Source of the DNA: Gambelia wislizenii
Lineage: Eukaryota > Chordata > Lepidosauria > Squamata > Crotaphytidae
Assembly (NCBI GenBank): GCA_030847615.1
Contig: JAUMIR010000002.1
Coordinates: forward strand, 200,615,809-200,679,808
Direction of reading: 5' to 3'
DNA: 64,000 bases
Shown: piece by piece, positions 1 through 10,214 of the stretch
How the letters are laid out: each line of letters opens with the position of its first letter
Numbering within the stretch: position 1 is the first letter of the stretch
The notes under the pieces: model-generated
Told to the model about the DNA's origin: nothing
Databases searched by the model: none
Seen by the model: the letters and a program-made list of their open reading frames with translations, nothing else
Program-made: the position numbers and the translations under genes

Positions 1-254
1 GCCTGCCAAATGTCCCGGGCCGTGGCACAACCTCGCACATATATCAACTGACTGTCCTCAATTGCCAAAATGAGGGACGCTCGGGCCCTCTCTTCTGCTT
101 GAAGCAATGCAATAGCAGCACCCTGGGCAGGGGTAGCTACAATAGGGGCATGTATCAATTGTTGATCCAAATAAGCTTCCATCTTCACAGCCCACAAATG
201 ATAGTTCTTATCATTTAGCTTTTGGAAGGGAAACACTGCCACACTCTGAGCCAT
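1..254 (-). CDS. Ty1/copia gag, N-terminal part (runs off the left edge)
   Basis: Read on the minus strand, an open frame starts at an ATG at 254-252 and stays open for 84 codons to the window edge. It begins MAQSVAVFPFQKLNDKNYHLW and continues with a KMEAYLDQQL segment and an acidic/alanine-rich helix ending ATARDIWQ. The pattern 'F.KLN..NYH.W..KMEAYL ... W' is that of the gag/UBN2 domain of Ty1/copia retrotransposons, which forms the capsid-like particle in which reverse transcription happens. It lies downstream of a primer-site-like sequence and an LTR in the same orientation, as a copia element should. No stop or frameshift is visible in the part present. Protease, integrase and RT would lie to the left of the window. 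Family assignment is by motif pattern only. Confidence 0.75.
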   Translation of the reverse strand, partial: MAQSVAVFPFQKLNDKNYHLWAVKMEAYLDQQLIHAPIVATPAQGAAIALLQAEERARASLILAIEDSQLIYVRGCATARDIWQ

Positions 255-610
255 TGTCCATAAACTTTCTAGCCCCTCTCAGCTTAATATCTGCTTTCCT
301 AGCAGGGATAGCTTACCAGCCAGGCGTTGTAAATGCTTCCATCTCAGCAGCTCCTCGCAGGCATTCTCAAATTCAAGATCCCCTCTGTGCTGGGCTTGTC
401 AGCTTTTGCCAGGCACAGACAAAAACAAGCTCCAACAGCTTCAAACAGCTTCCAAAATTCGCAGCTTAAAAGAAAAATTCACACCAGAGAGACAAGTTCC
501 CCAGTTTGCCGCTTGTTAAGAGCCACTCTCAACTTAGACTCAAACAATCTGTGGCCATAAAAGCTTCACGGCTCATAAAATCCTGAGCCAGCCATTCTGG
601 GCCCATAACC
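255..610 (-). promoter_or_regulatory. copia leader with putative primer binding site (592-610)
   Basis: This stretch separates the putative LTR from the gag start. Directly inside the LTR, the minus strand reads GGTTATGGGCCCAGAATGG, the position where a copia element carries its tRNA primer binding site. I cannot name the primer tRNA. Short open frames on the plus strand here are chance. Confidence 0.5.
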
Positions 611-1010
611 TGTCAGAAAATGCTTCAGAGTGCGTTCACTTTCTGCTCATCCAAGCAGAAATGCTTGCAGCGAAATAGCGTGGGCTTTTGAGCAAAAACA
701 TGTACACTTCTGGTGCAAAAGAAAAGGCCATATCAAAATTTCCTTTATGGCTTTTTTTATTAACAGTAAACAAATGAAAATAAAATAAACAACAGAAAAC
801 ATTCATCCATGTTTCTGTATGCCCCAAGATTCCTCAGGAGCTAAGAGAAAGAAAAAGGAGCTCCCCAAAAGCAGGAGACACACACAAGCTCTGAAAACCC
901 CGCCCCCTCAGTTAAATACCCTTCTAAAATGTTTTAATCTTCTGAGAAACGAAACTCCCAGTTTCATTTCTCACTCTCAAACCCAAAGGACAAAATAACA
1001 TCAAGAGACA
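611..1010 (-). repeat. copia long terminal repeat (5' LTR, minus orientation)
   Basis: A 400-bp block begins TGTC and ends GACA on both strands, directly abutting the primer-site-like sequence. Read on the minus strand it has a TATTTAA box in its first third and an AATAAA polyadenylation signal in its second half, which is the expected U3-R order. The other LTR is outside the window, so LTR identity and the target duplication (here it would be GATTT after 1010) cannot be checked. The exact outer boundary is inferred from the TGTC/GACA match. Confidence 0.6.
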
Positions 1011-1090
1011 GATTTATGAGCTCTAATAGACAAGCTGGCGTCTTTAGTACCATGGTGAACAAAATTACTCAGAAGGGAGGAGACAAACTT

Positions 1091-1328
1091 CTAATTACAA
1101 TATCTATTTTCCCTGACACAGATTACCATTCTCCTGCCCAGCACAGAAACTAGGTCCAGAGTATGTTCTGCAGTATAAGTGGGACCAGATACCAGTTGGA
1201 AAAGAGCCATGATTATCACAGAGGATGTGAAGTCCTGAGCCATTCCCAACAGAACAACCTCAGCATGGATGTTGAGATCCTCCAGCACAACAAGCTGAGG
1301 AGACTCCAACATCACCACTGAAACCAAC
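1091..1328 (-). pseudogene. L2-type LINE endonuclease relic, downstream half
   Basis: The minus strand encodes a decayed AP-endonuclease segment of an L2-clade LINE. It includes LESPQLVVLEDLNIH, where the family has a LGDFN(I/V)H motif and the catalytic D/N of GDFN is altered, and GPTYTAEHTLDLV, which matches the family's 'PTH..GHTLDLV'. The frame continues directly from the other half of the same domain at 1903-2240 once the 568-bp MITE between them is removed. An old, non-functional copy. Confidence 0.65.
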
Positions 1329-1331
1329 TCA

Positions 1332-1899
1332 GGAGATTATCAGACAGGAACGCAGAAAGTGTTCTTGTCCCATAATCTCCAATCCTGTCCCTGTTCCGCC
1401 ACAATAACTCTCCCCATCAGACTTACCTTCTCTTCCGACCAAAGGCAGCTCAGGCATGAACGGAGTTCTAACAGAGCTCCATTCACTTCCTGGATCGAAA
1501 TCTTGCCCATTCTTGTGAGAAGATGTGAACATGATAAATTCAAAAAGAAAAAGAAAAATAACACACAGAAAGTTACACCAAGCACAGAAACATGCTAAAA
1601 AAGTAACAAGTAACCTGGGGAGGTTCCTAAAAAGAGGGTAGCCTACCTTGTTTTCACAAATCCCACTTGGAAGTGTTCTGGCAGATCCACCCATTGATGC
1701 TGGAATCACGGCAGGACAATGGTGCGAGGTTTCAAATGCTGGCAATGCTGGCACAGAAACCGAATGGGCGATCAATTAAATAGAACGACATACGGTAGTA
1801 ACTCCAGCAGAACGAAAAAGGATGATGTCTGATATTGGTGTCCTTTTGCATTCTGCTGGCATTGTTGTTGCGGCACATTAGCTGCGTCTGATAATCTCC
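1332..1899. mobile_element. 568-bp MITE (family A, Harbinger-like), TSD TCA
   Basis: The terminal inverted repeats are GGAGATTATCAGAC at the left and its complement at the right. The three bases TCA flank both ends (1329-1331 and 1900-1902). The insertion splits an L2 endonuclease frame so cleanly that removing element plus one TCA restores a continuous P-E-L-T-E-L-V-S reading. A 3-bp duplication fits the PIF/Harbinger superfamily. The interior, which has no coding sequence, is shared with the copies at 53387-53960 and 29505-36510. Confidence 0.75.
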
Positions 1900-1902
1900 T
1901 CA

Positions 1903-2240
1903 GTCAGCTCAGGAATGGAGACTGTTGAGCAGCGAGGAGGTGGGCAGTGTATCTACAGAGTCCCTGTTCTGTCACCTGGCGAGGGAGGTTGAATCATGAT
2001 AGACGACTGCACAATGCTATCTCTGTGCCCTCAGGCCTTGCCTGCAGCAGCACCGAGAACCCAAGCAGATAGAGCTGGGAGAGGTTACTCCTGCCATCTT
2101 TATACAACCAGGCCTCTGGCATGCTTATCCAGTTGGCATGCTCATCTAGGAGAAGGTCATGGATCCAAGATGTTTTTTTCTTTACCAGTCTGGATAACCC
2201 AAGGATAATAGTCAACACTACCATGTGAATTGTGAATTCC
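1903..2240 (-). pseudogene. L2-type LINE endonuclease relic, upstream half
   Basis: On the minus strand the translated frame reads KTSWIHDLLLDEHANWISM..AWL, then LLGFSVLLQARPEGTEIALCSR. This is the N-terminal part of an L2/CR1-type AP-endonuclease, whose family pattern is 'LI.DLI.D...D....TETWL' followed by 'GYS.L...R..GRGGG.A'. The catalytic E of TETWL is gone (PEAWL). It continues across the MITE into the half at 1091-1328. The upper boundary is approximate. Confidence 0.6.
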
Positions 2241-3305
2241 TTTGTCCCATTGTAATCATGAGAATGGGCCTGTCTTCCGCAAGAAAATGTCTGGGCGAGA
2301 ACATGAAAATGAAGCACAGGATGTTCTTTTTATGGACTGTCCCCTTTAGTTTGCACGTTTTTAGGTTTGTTCCAGTGCTTCTGTGTTCATTTACTTTTTT
2401 TAATTAAGGGGTTTGGGGAGTTTTAAGCACACTTGCATCTTTTCGCAAGAACCGCTGAAATCTTGCCCATGCCAAATTGAGGAAGTAAGCTCCCATTCTT
2501 AAAATCCTAGTGGTTGTTGTGCAATAATTCTGTGGTGTTTCTTTCATGTGATTACAACTATGTGTGATAATAAATGTTATAATGTCACGATGTTCCCGCT
2601 ATCTTCATTCACAGAATTACAGCATTTTTAGATGCTAGTCTGATAATGTCCTGAATGGGGGTAGGATTGCCTTGTCAGGAGCATCCTAGGCCTAGAGATT
2701 TCAGGACCCAGACCTGAGACATGCACACACACACACACACAAATATATAAAGAAAGTAATGAATGAGAAAATATTTCTCTGGGTAGAAATTATGTTGTCC
2801 AAGGTTTACATTGAAAAGAAGCAGTGGGGGGGGGACCTGAGGAGAAAGTTCTGTATTGGCAACCCTCAGAAGAATTTCTACTAGTGAGATTAGACAAACA
2901 TGGAGCAAAATGTATTTTCATCATTATTGTAACCATATTTTATTCATATGGGATCTAAAATTATTGCCTCTATACAATGCACTTTTTAAAAGATCTCTTC
3001 AGGCTTACAAGCTCAATGCTTGCAGGAGACAGAACCAACTGGAAACAAAGGTGCCTAACTCAAGATTAGACTGAACAAAGCATAAAGAATGAAAGGAAAT
3101 GAGAAGACCTCAAGGAGGAGAATTAGGGAGGAGCAAAATCACAAACAGTTTAAAAGTAATAAGGACTTTATACTAGTAAAATCTGGAAAATAATAGCCAG
3201 TCAGATAAAAGTAGGGAGGTGACATATAAGCAGACAGAGCAACCAGGCAAACTGATGAATGAATTAAGAGATGAAAGATAAGAAGTTGGGAGCCTACTAA
3301 GAAGA
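2241..3305. other. no gene seen; A+T-rich unique or decayed sequence
   Basis: I see only a (CA)n run at 2723-2741 and a G8 run near 2827. No open frame longer than about 100 codons resembles a protein I recognise. Confidence 0.5.
2723..2741. repeat. (CA)n microsatellite
   Basis: About nine uninterrupted CA units followed by an A/T-rich tract. Confidence 0.9.
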
Positions 3306-3309
3306 TAAT

Positions 3310-3742
3310 TCATCTGTTCAACTAATATGGTGAAAGGTCTGGAGGAAAGACTTAGGGAGCTGGGTATGTTTAGCCTGGAAAAAAGATGGTTAAGGGGCGA
3401 TATGATAGCCCTGTTTAAGTATTTGAAGGGATGTCACGTTGAGGATGGAGCAGGCTTGTTTTCTGCTGCTCCAGAGACTGGAACACGGAGCAATGGGTGC
3501 AAGCTCCAGGAACAGAGATTCCACCTCAACATGAGGAGGAACTTTTTGACAGTAAGAGCTGTTCGGCAGTGGAACACACTCCCTCGGAGCGTGGTGGGGT
3601 CTCCTTCCTTGGAGGTCTTCAAACAGAGGCTGGATGGCCATCTGTCGGGGATGCTTTGATTGTGATTTCCTGCGTGGCAGGGGGGTTGGACTGGATGGCC
3701 CTCGTGGTCTCTTCCAACTCTGCAATTCTATGATTCTATGAA
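3310..3742 (+). pseudogene. CR1 LINE, 5'-truncated 3' end with pol C-terminus
   Basis: A frame open from 3327 to 3659 encodes the C-terminal tail of CR1 pol: RLRELGMFSLEKRWLRGDM, then FKYLKGCH, TVRAVRQWNTLPRSVV and a final FKQRLDGHL. This region lies after the reverse transcriptase and has no catalytic residues. It is followed by the family 3' UTR (GGTTGGACTGGATGGCCCT) and the diagnostic tail of ATTCTATG octamers ending near 3742. The 5' truncation point is near 3310. Such dead-on-arrival copies are the normal product of CR1 retrotransposition. A related copy lies at 24600-25425. Confidence 0.85.
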
Positions 3743-3845
3743 GTACAGAGGAATACAAATACAATTAGCCACAAAGAGATACAACAGAACTGAACATGGC
3801 AGGAAAAGGTCACTTCCGGGACTGATCCTGACACATGTCTACTCC

Positions 3846-3960
3846 GAGGTTGTCTAAACAGCAAAAATACTCCTCATGCAATGCGAGGAGAATATGACTT
3901 GTCTTAATGGCATCCCACATCGTATTGCGGCATTCAGAACAAGGGGGGCTAAATATGTCA
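3846..3960. mobile_element. MITE family B, left part (interrupted by a LINE)
   Basis: The element starts GAGGTTGTCTAAACAG and matches the start of the copy at 49496 (GGGTTGTTTAGATGGTG, then CTCCTCAT). It breaks off at 3960, where the LINE begins, and resumes at 7978. The last 50 bases (3911-3960) are repeated at 7978-8027. Confidence 0.6.
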
Positions 3961-3999
3961 TTCTCTCTCTCTCTCTGGCTTCTCTTCGCAAACAAAGAT

Positions 4000-5397
4000 T
4001 CAGGAAGGACACATCCCGCGCTTTCTGCAAGCACGCTGATGACTAAAAAGGCCAATCCGAGATAGACAAGTCCGGTTGCAGAAAGCACAGCAGAAGGTTT
4101 CCTTGGGTGATGTTTCCGGGTTGCGATTCTTTCTGCGTTGTCGTTTCTCTTCAAGACTTGTTTGGCGTGAGTTCTCAAATAAGGCTGCAGCATTGTGGAT
4201 AGTGTGTCTCCATGCCTCCCGATGTGAGGCCAGGGCGGACCATTGTTGGTGATCAATTTGGCCAAGCCTGAGATGTTGTTTCAGGGAGTCCTTGTATCGC
4301 TTTTTTGGAGCACCCCTATTACGCTGACCCGTGGCGAGTTCACCGTAGAATACTATTTTGGGGAGGCAATGGTCCTCCATCCTAGAAACATGCCCTGCAC
4401 AGCGCAGCAGTGTTCTCAATATCATGGCCTCAGTGCTGGTGATCCCTGCTTGCTCAAGGTCAGCAACATTCGTCACATAGTCAGTCCAGTATATATTTAG
4501 GATTGTGCGTAAACAGCACTGATGGAAGCGTTCGAGGAGTCGTAGGTGGTGGCGATAGGTGACCCATGTTTCAGACCCATAAAGGAGAATAGACAGTACA
4601 ATGGCTCTATATACACTGATTTTTGTGTTTCGCCTCAGGTGTTTATTACTCCAGACTCTTTTGTAAAGTCTTCCAAATGCACTATGTGCCTTTGCTAATC
4701 TGTGATCGATCTCTTTGTCAATCTTGGCATCTGAGAAGATGATGCTTCCCAGATAGGTGAACTGCTGAACGGACTTGAGCACAGAGTTGCCGACGGCGAT
4801 GTGGGGATGGTGGTGTTCATCCTGTGGTGCAGGCTGGTAAAGAACTTCCGTTTTCTTCAGGTTAACTTCCAGCCCAAACAGCTCTGCAGCTGTTGCGAAG
4901 CAGGATGTTAGGTGCTGCAGAGCTGCTTCTGTGTGGGCAACAAGGGCATCATCATCAGCGAAGAGCAGCTCACGGACTAGATAGTTTAGAGTCTTAGTGT
5001 GAGCCTTCAGACGGCTTAAGTTAAACAAGCTACCATCAGTACGGTAACGTATATAGATGCCGTTGTCTTCTTCGAGCTCTGCCGTAGCCCTTTGGAGCAT
5101 CATGCTAAAGAAGATTGTAAATAAAGTTGGCGCAAGAACACAACCTTGCTTCACTCCATTTGTTATTAGAAAGGGCTCTGAAAGAGCATCGCCATATCTG
5201 ACTTGACCGTGCTGGCCCTCGTGTAGCAAGATAATCATTTTAAGGAATTTGGGGGGACATCCTAGTCTTTCCAGGATCTGCCACAGACCTTTCCTACTCA
5301 AGGTATTGAAGGCTTTGGTGAGGTCAACAAATGTTACATAGAGACCCTTGTTCTGCTCTCTACATTTCTCTTGCAGTTGTCTAAGGGCAAGTACCAT
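4000..5397 (-). pseudogene. LINE reverse transcriptase with C-terminal zinc finger (465-codon intact stretch)
   Basis: This is the longest open frame in the window that has a stop. Reverse transcriptase motifs appear in order: FVDLTKAF (residues 23-30), GVKQGCVLAP (81-90), the catalytic box FADD (146-149), and thumb motifs including LLYGSETW. A basic region (RNRGAPKKRYKD) follows, then a C2H2-like finger, CAFCNRTCLSRIGLFSHQRA, at about 437-456. The ATG at 5397 is internal: homology continues upstream in other frames (5438-5805), so the original protein was longer and is now frameshifted. Within this stretch no stop interrupts the RT, so decay is modest. It copied the element's RNA at a nicked target site. 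It is not a host gene. Confidence 0.85.
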
Positions 5398-7190
5398 ATG
5401 TGTAGTACTCCTATTGGCTCTGAAGCCACATTGGCTTTCAGGAATAAGTTCTTCTGCAATGGCAGGAACTAATCTGTTCTGGAGTATCCTTGCAAGGATT
5501 TTTCCAGCAATAGAGAGCAGTGTTATGCCTCGATAGTTTGAGCAATCGGATTTTGCTCCTTTTTTCTTGTACAGGGTGATGATGACTGCATCTCAGAGAT
5601 CTGATGGCAGTTCCCCCTTTTCCCAGCAATTCACAAGGAGTTTGTGGAATTTATCATGGAGTACATGACCTCCGTGTTTCCAAACTTCAGGTGAGATTCC
5701 ATCAATCCCAGCTGCCTTGCCATTTTTCAACTGCTGTATGGCCTTAAGGGTCTCTTCCAAAGTGGGAGCTATGTCCAATTCATTTTTCATTGGTTTTTGT
5801 ATCATATGTTGGATAGCTGAGCCTTGAACTACTCGTTGGCATTAAAGAGACTTTGAAAGTGTTCATCCCATAAATTCAGGATGGAGGCTTTATCAGTAAT
5901 TAATGTTTGACCATCTGTACTGTATAAGGAGCTTTGGACCTGATAAGTAGGTCCAAACACTGCCTTAAGAGCTTCATAAAATCCTCTAGAATCCCCCAGA
6001 TCTGCACAGCATTGTGTCTTTTCTGCTATATTGATCCACCACTTGTTCTGCAAGTCTCAGAGTTTTTGTTGAAGTTTACTACATGTGAGACGGAAAGCTG
6101 CTTTTCTTACATGGCAAGTTGGCTGGGCGAGGTATGCCTGGTGAGCAGTTCTCTTCTTTGCCAACAGCTCCTGGATCTCTTGGTTGTTTTCATCAAACCA
6201 GTCTTGATTTTTCTTGTGGGAGAACCCGAGGGATTCTTCCGCAGACTGGAGGATACTGTTTTTGATATGTTGCCAAAGCACTGTAGGAGAAGGATCTATA
6301 GGATGGTCTTCAAGTTTTGTTTGCAGGTTTGCCTGGAAGTTGTCTCTCATGGTAGCTTGTTGAAGATTGTTGACTTGAAGTCTCTTCTTTAACATGCCAC
6401 CCCTCTTAGGTTTGAACTTAAGATGAAGATTTAGTTTACATCTGACGAGGCGATGATCTGTCTGGCATTCTGCACTAGGCATCACTCGAGTATGGCGGAC
6501 ATCGCAAATATTTCTCTGGCGGACTAGAACATAGTCAATGAGATGTCAATGTTTGGATCGGGAATGCATCCAGGTTGTCTTCAAGCTGTCTTTCTGCTGA
6601 AAGATAGTGTTTGTAATAGTCAGCTGTTGTTCTGCACAGAACTCTAGCAGGAGGTGTCTGTTATCATTGCAGTTTCCAACACCATGCTTGCCTAAGACAC
6701 CTTTCCAGGCTTCAGAGTTATTTCCTACTCTGGCATTGAAGTCACCAAGGATAATAATTTTATCTTCTACAGGGACTTTTTGTATGAGGTGGTGTAGGTC
6801 TGTGTAGAATTTGTCTTTCTCTACAGGGTCGGCTTCCATAGTTGGGGCATATATACTAAACAGAACAACATGTGGGAGGCGTAAGGAAATAATACGATCA
6901 GGGTGTCCTGTTGGCAAGGTTTCGAATTTGGAGGCAATGGAGTTTTTAATCATGAAGCCTATTCCTGAAAGATGTTTTTCAGTTTTGGGTTTGCCAGACC
7001 AGTAAAGTGTGTAGCCAGTGCCATGTTCTTAAACTGGCTGCCTTCCTCATGGAGACGAACTTCACTAAGAGCAGCGATGTCAATATTAAGTCGTAATAGT
7101 TCATGGGCTATTAGAGCAGAATGACGCTCAGGCTGTCCACTATCTTCAGAGTCTCATATGGTTCTGATGTTCCAGCATGCAAGCATCAGT
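5398..7190 (-). pseudogene. LINE endonuclease and linker region, frameshifted
   Basis: Pieces of one protein are scattered over several frames. An N-terminal MLACWNIRTI at about 7185-7155 ends in a premature stop. There follow IGFMIKNSIASKFETLP and IILGDFNARVGNN (6953-6546), a TDHRLVRCKL segment (near 6450) with the catalytic D-H pair, and a linker (6057-5829). Finally comes the start of the RT, with LKNGKAAGIDGISPEVWKHG at 5805-5593. WNIRT, GDFN and TDH are AP-endonuclease motifs of LINEs. At least four stops or frameshifts separate the parts, so the element is dead. Confidence 0.75.
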
Positions 7191-7977
7191 TTATTTACAC
7201 CTTTGGAGGCCGGTGTGTGCCTTTGTTTCTTTGTCTTGGTTCGACCGCATCAGAAGATTCCAGTTGGCCGTGGCTAGCCAACCAGGTAGTTGGGGATGAG
7301 CTTTCGTTAGGCCACCTTTTCTAGGCCCCTCTCCATATGGAGCAAGCAGTGCTCTCCTTAAAAAAGGCTACTTGGTCGTTCAGGCTGCTGCCGAACAAGA
7401 CTGTCATCTCCCGGGTCAGCCTCGAGCGACCAAAGTCCTGAACCGCCTGCATGCAGGGTTGGGTCTGCGGCTTCCAGTGCATCTTTACACCTGCCGTTTC
7501 GTCCCTTGCCTATCGCTACAGGGCTTTTTTTTGGAATTGGATTTGTCCTTCGAGCCTGTGCAATGGATTTGTCTGGTGGAGCACAGTGTGCACAGAACTG
7601 GCCTCACCCTTTAAACCAAAGGTTCATCTGCTGGCCTTGCAAGCATGGACGGTAGCAACAAGGTCCTCGGGTCATAGGTTTGATTAGAGTTTCCTTCTCT
7701 TAGATGGTTGACCTTACAGGGTTGGACGAGCACCATCTGCCCGGGTTTGGGATTAGAGTTTTCCTTCTCCTAGGATGGTTGCCATAAGGCTAGACAGTCC
7801 ATCCTGCCCTTTGACACTCTTTGTCAAACCCTTCAGTTTTGACCTGTTTGGCATGGGAGACCCTACCGGTGGCTATTGTGCCACCGCCAGTATAGCTCAA
7901 AACATCATTAGGGTACGCAAGCCTCTCTCCCACGACAAGGGGGCATCAATGGAGAGGTACAATGGAGAGGTACAATA

Positions 7978-8580
7978 CATCCCACATCATATTGCAGCAT
8001 TCAGAACGAGGGGGGCTAAATATGCCATACACTCCACAGGAAAAGCCTTCACAGCTTTTCCAGGATTTTTTTAAAAACAGTGGGGGGAATGCACATTCCT
8101 GATCATTGGGACAAGCAACACAAATTGATTCACTTTCCCAAAGAAGCAAAGCTGAAAGCTGATTGGCTAGATGAATGCGGAGGGTGGGGCTTGCTAATAT
8201 AGCAAACACCCAGAACCGCCATGGTTTTTTCTTTGCCTTAGCAAGGAAGCGCTAATGGGATAAAATGGGATTGGGTTTTTTGTTTTTTTGTTTTTGCTTT
8301 TCTGTTAAGGCGAAATATCGCACTTTTGCACCTTAGATATGCTTTAAAAAATACTGTTAGGCGGTGGCAACCGGTGAGAATAAAAATGCGAGTAATTCAC
8401 TTGCAGACACCATCTTGATTCCCAGCCATGCCCGTTTGCACAGCAAATGCAGATAGTTTTGCATACCTGCGATCTACCTGAAACCCCCCAAAAAACCATT
8501 AAGACAAATCGCAGGTGCTGCGAGTTGCCTTTACTGCAGAGCAATCTGCCTTTTTTAACCTCGTATAGACAACCCCTCAG
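7978..8580. mobile_element. MITE family B, right part
   Basis: This continues the MITE interrupted at 3960 and ends in TCGTATAGACAACCCCTC, the complement of its start. Internally it matches the copy at 49496-50041: aatgcacattcc, the 'catcttgattc' block, and the AAAAACCAT/AAAAAACTAT block. It has no coding capacity. The first 50 bp duplicate 3911-3960. Confidence 0.6.
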
Positions 8581-9930
8581 AAACAAACCTTATTGAGTTC
8601 AATGTGATTTACTCCCAAGTAAGCGTATGTAGGATTGCAATGTAACTTACTGCAAAGAGGCATACTACTATTAGTAAATATAACTGGAAAAATGGAACAA
8701 ACACCTGCAAGGAGGGTAATGCATTTAGATTTGTTTGTGCTTGACTTCAAATTGTGTTGTGTGAGGGCCAAGATGAGATATCAGCTGGACAGGTATAAGC
8801 AAGAACAGAAAACAGTAACTATGGAGCATAAACATAAGGAGTTTACACCAAAGGAGTGATGTACTTTGACCAACAGAGAATATATGGTACAAGGAAAGGG
8901 ACAAAAGAGCAAAGATAGAACCTTGTGGAACCCCAACAGACAATGGAAAGTATGAAGAATTGTAGGAAAGAAGAACTATATACTTGGCAAGGCTATCTAC
9001 AGGGAAGCTAACTCGGGGGGTTCCAGGCAGAGAACCCCAGAATTGCCTTGACAGTACTATTCCAGATTGGTTTAAAGACTTATCAGTTCTTGCAATGTAG
9101 GCTTTTTGAAGAGGTTTGCCAGTCATTGTTGCCTCCATATTCACTTGTTCCATTCTTAGGTGTGTGTATGTGTGTGTGTGGTAGCTATTTGTAGTTATTT
9201 TTTGGTTCTGCACTAGGATTCTTCCAGAGGGTTTTTTTTTTCTTCCTTTTTTAAAACTAGGGCATGGTTTGCCGAGGTGGCCATATGGTCTGAAGGGAAA
9301 ATTTTGTCCTCTCTGAATTTTGTTTAAATTTTCATTAGAGTTATAATGTTCTGGAGCAAAATTGCTATTTAACTGATACATTTTAGCACTGTAGCATTAT
9401 AACTCTACTATTTTTTTAACAGAAGAGAAAGGAGGAGAAGAGGAGAGGGTTTTTGTTCCAGTATGTCTCAGAATTAAAAAGAAACTGGGAGTGGGCTTAA
9501 AATGTTGCAGCTAGTGCTGGGGATTGCCAGAAAATAGTCTGGGATAGAAATGTTTGGATATGGGGAGGAAACCCTTGAGAGCTACAGCAACAAATACAGC
9601 AACTTTCAGCAGTCTCCTGACACATTTGCCCTATCTTGAGGAGTCCTATTATAAGTGTTACTTTTATTTAGACTTTGTATGAGATGCCTTGGCTGCGCCT
9701 GAGTGCCTGTGCATGATAACTGTAAAACACTAAACTGTTCAGCAACATCTGGAGAACTGTATTTAGCCCACCCTGGTGTTAGATAGATCCAAATCTGCTA
9801 TAATTCAGAAACTGGCCACCCCTTTCTTAGTCCACCAAACATGACAACACTATATTGTTAATTTGTTTGGGCCTTCATCTTATTTTTGCTGCTTTTTAAA
9901 CACCATGACTTTATTCTGGGGTGGGGAACT
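8581..9930 (-). other. mostly unassigned; possible L2 RT relic near 8870-8990 (-)
   Basis: On the minus strand, within a 218-codon open stretch, there is NSSYFPLSVGVPQGSIFALL, which resembles the 'GVPQGS.L.PLLF' motif of L2/CR1 reverse transcriptases. The rest of that stretch does not look like RT. A short sequence at 8586-8642 (TTTACTCCCAAGTAAG with GTAGGATTGCA) is a common old repeat fragment, seen also near 17790 and 26320. From 9400 to 9930 I recognise nothing. Confidence 0.35.
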
Positions 9931-9931
9931 G

Positions 9932-10026
9932 TGGTTCTCCAGATGTTTTTGTCCAACAGCCCTCAGTAGTATAACCCAGTGGTGAGGGATTATAGGAGCT
10001 GCAGTCCAAACACATCTGTAGGGTCA
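9932..10026. repeat. short palindromic hAT-like repeat, degenerate
   Basis: Carries the family signature: CTCCAGATGTT...GTCCAACAG on one side and GCAGTCCAAACACATCTGTAG on the other. The better-preserved copy at 23211-23348 has an 8-bp duplication, which suggests hAT. Confidence 0.5.
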
Positions 10027-10028
10027 CA

Positions 10029-10209
10029 GTTATTGTTGTGTGCCTTCAAGTCATTTCTGAATTATGGTGACCCCCAAGGTGAACCTATCACAAGGTTTTC
10101 TTGGCAGAATTTACTCAGAGGGAGGTTGCCATTGCTTTCCTCTGAGGCTAAGAGAGTGTGACTTGCCCAAGGTCACCCAGTGGGTTTCCATGGCTGAACG
10201 GGGATTTGA
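10029..10209 (-). repeat. tRNA-derived SINE with BovB-like tail (Squam/Sauria type)
   Basis: Read on the minus strand it ends ...GTCACCATAATTCAGAAATG with a tail ACTTGAAGGCACACAACAA, the BovB-like 3' tail. Upstream it contains the central block 'CCTTGGGCAAGTCACAC' (as ACTTGCCCAAGGTCACC on the plus strand). The tRNA-like head is missing or truncated by the adjoining Tigger-like element. Confidence 0.7.
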
Positions 10210-10214
10210 ATATA

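Larger units (their letters stand above)
3961..7977 (-). mobile_element. 4.0-kb non-LTR retrotransposon (I/Vingi-like), near full length, decayed
   Basis: On the minus strand the order is: a 5' leader (about 7900 down to 7200), AP-endonuclease (about 7190-6400), linker, reverse transcriptase, then a C-terminal C2H2 zinc finger, and a 3' UTR of only about 40 bp ending in a (GA)n tract at 3961-3980. Both ends are flanked by a 50-bp direct repeat (3911-3960 and 7978-8027, four differences, all transitions), which I read as an unusually long target-site duplication. The protein architecture, with a late zinc finger and no RNase H seen, suggests Vingi or a related I-superfamily clade; proteins of this type are often mis-annotated in databases as host genes. 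Clade name is tentative. Confidence 0.7.

Noticed and set aside
611..1010. Possible match between the copia LTR and the solo LTR at 43037-43515
   Set aside because: They share only TGTC/GACA termini; internal sequence and length differ.
5934..6392. 152-codon plus-strand open frame
   Set aside because: Antisense to the LINE endonuclease/linker region.
3911..8027. The 50-bp direct repeat as two independent MITE fragments
   Set aside because: The flanking parts continue into the left and right portions of one MITE copy, so a target duplication explains it better.
8725..9381. 218-codon minus-strand open frame as a real gene
   Set aside because: Only about 20 residues resemble an L2 reverse transcriptase motif; the rest has no support, so I noted a possible relic only.
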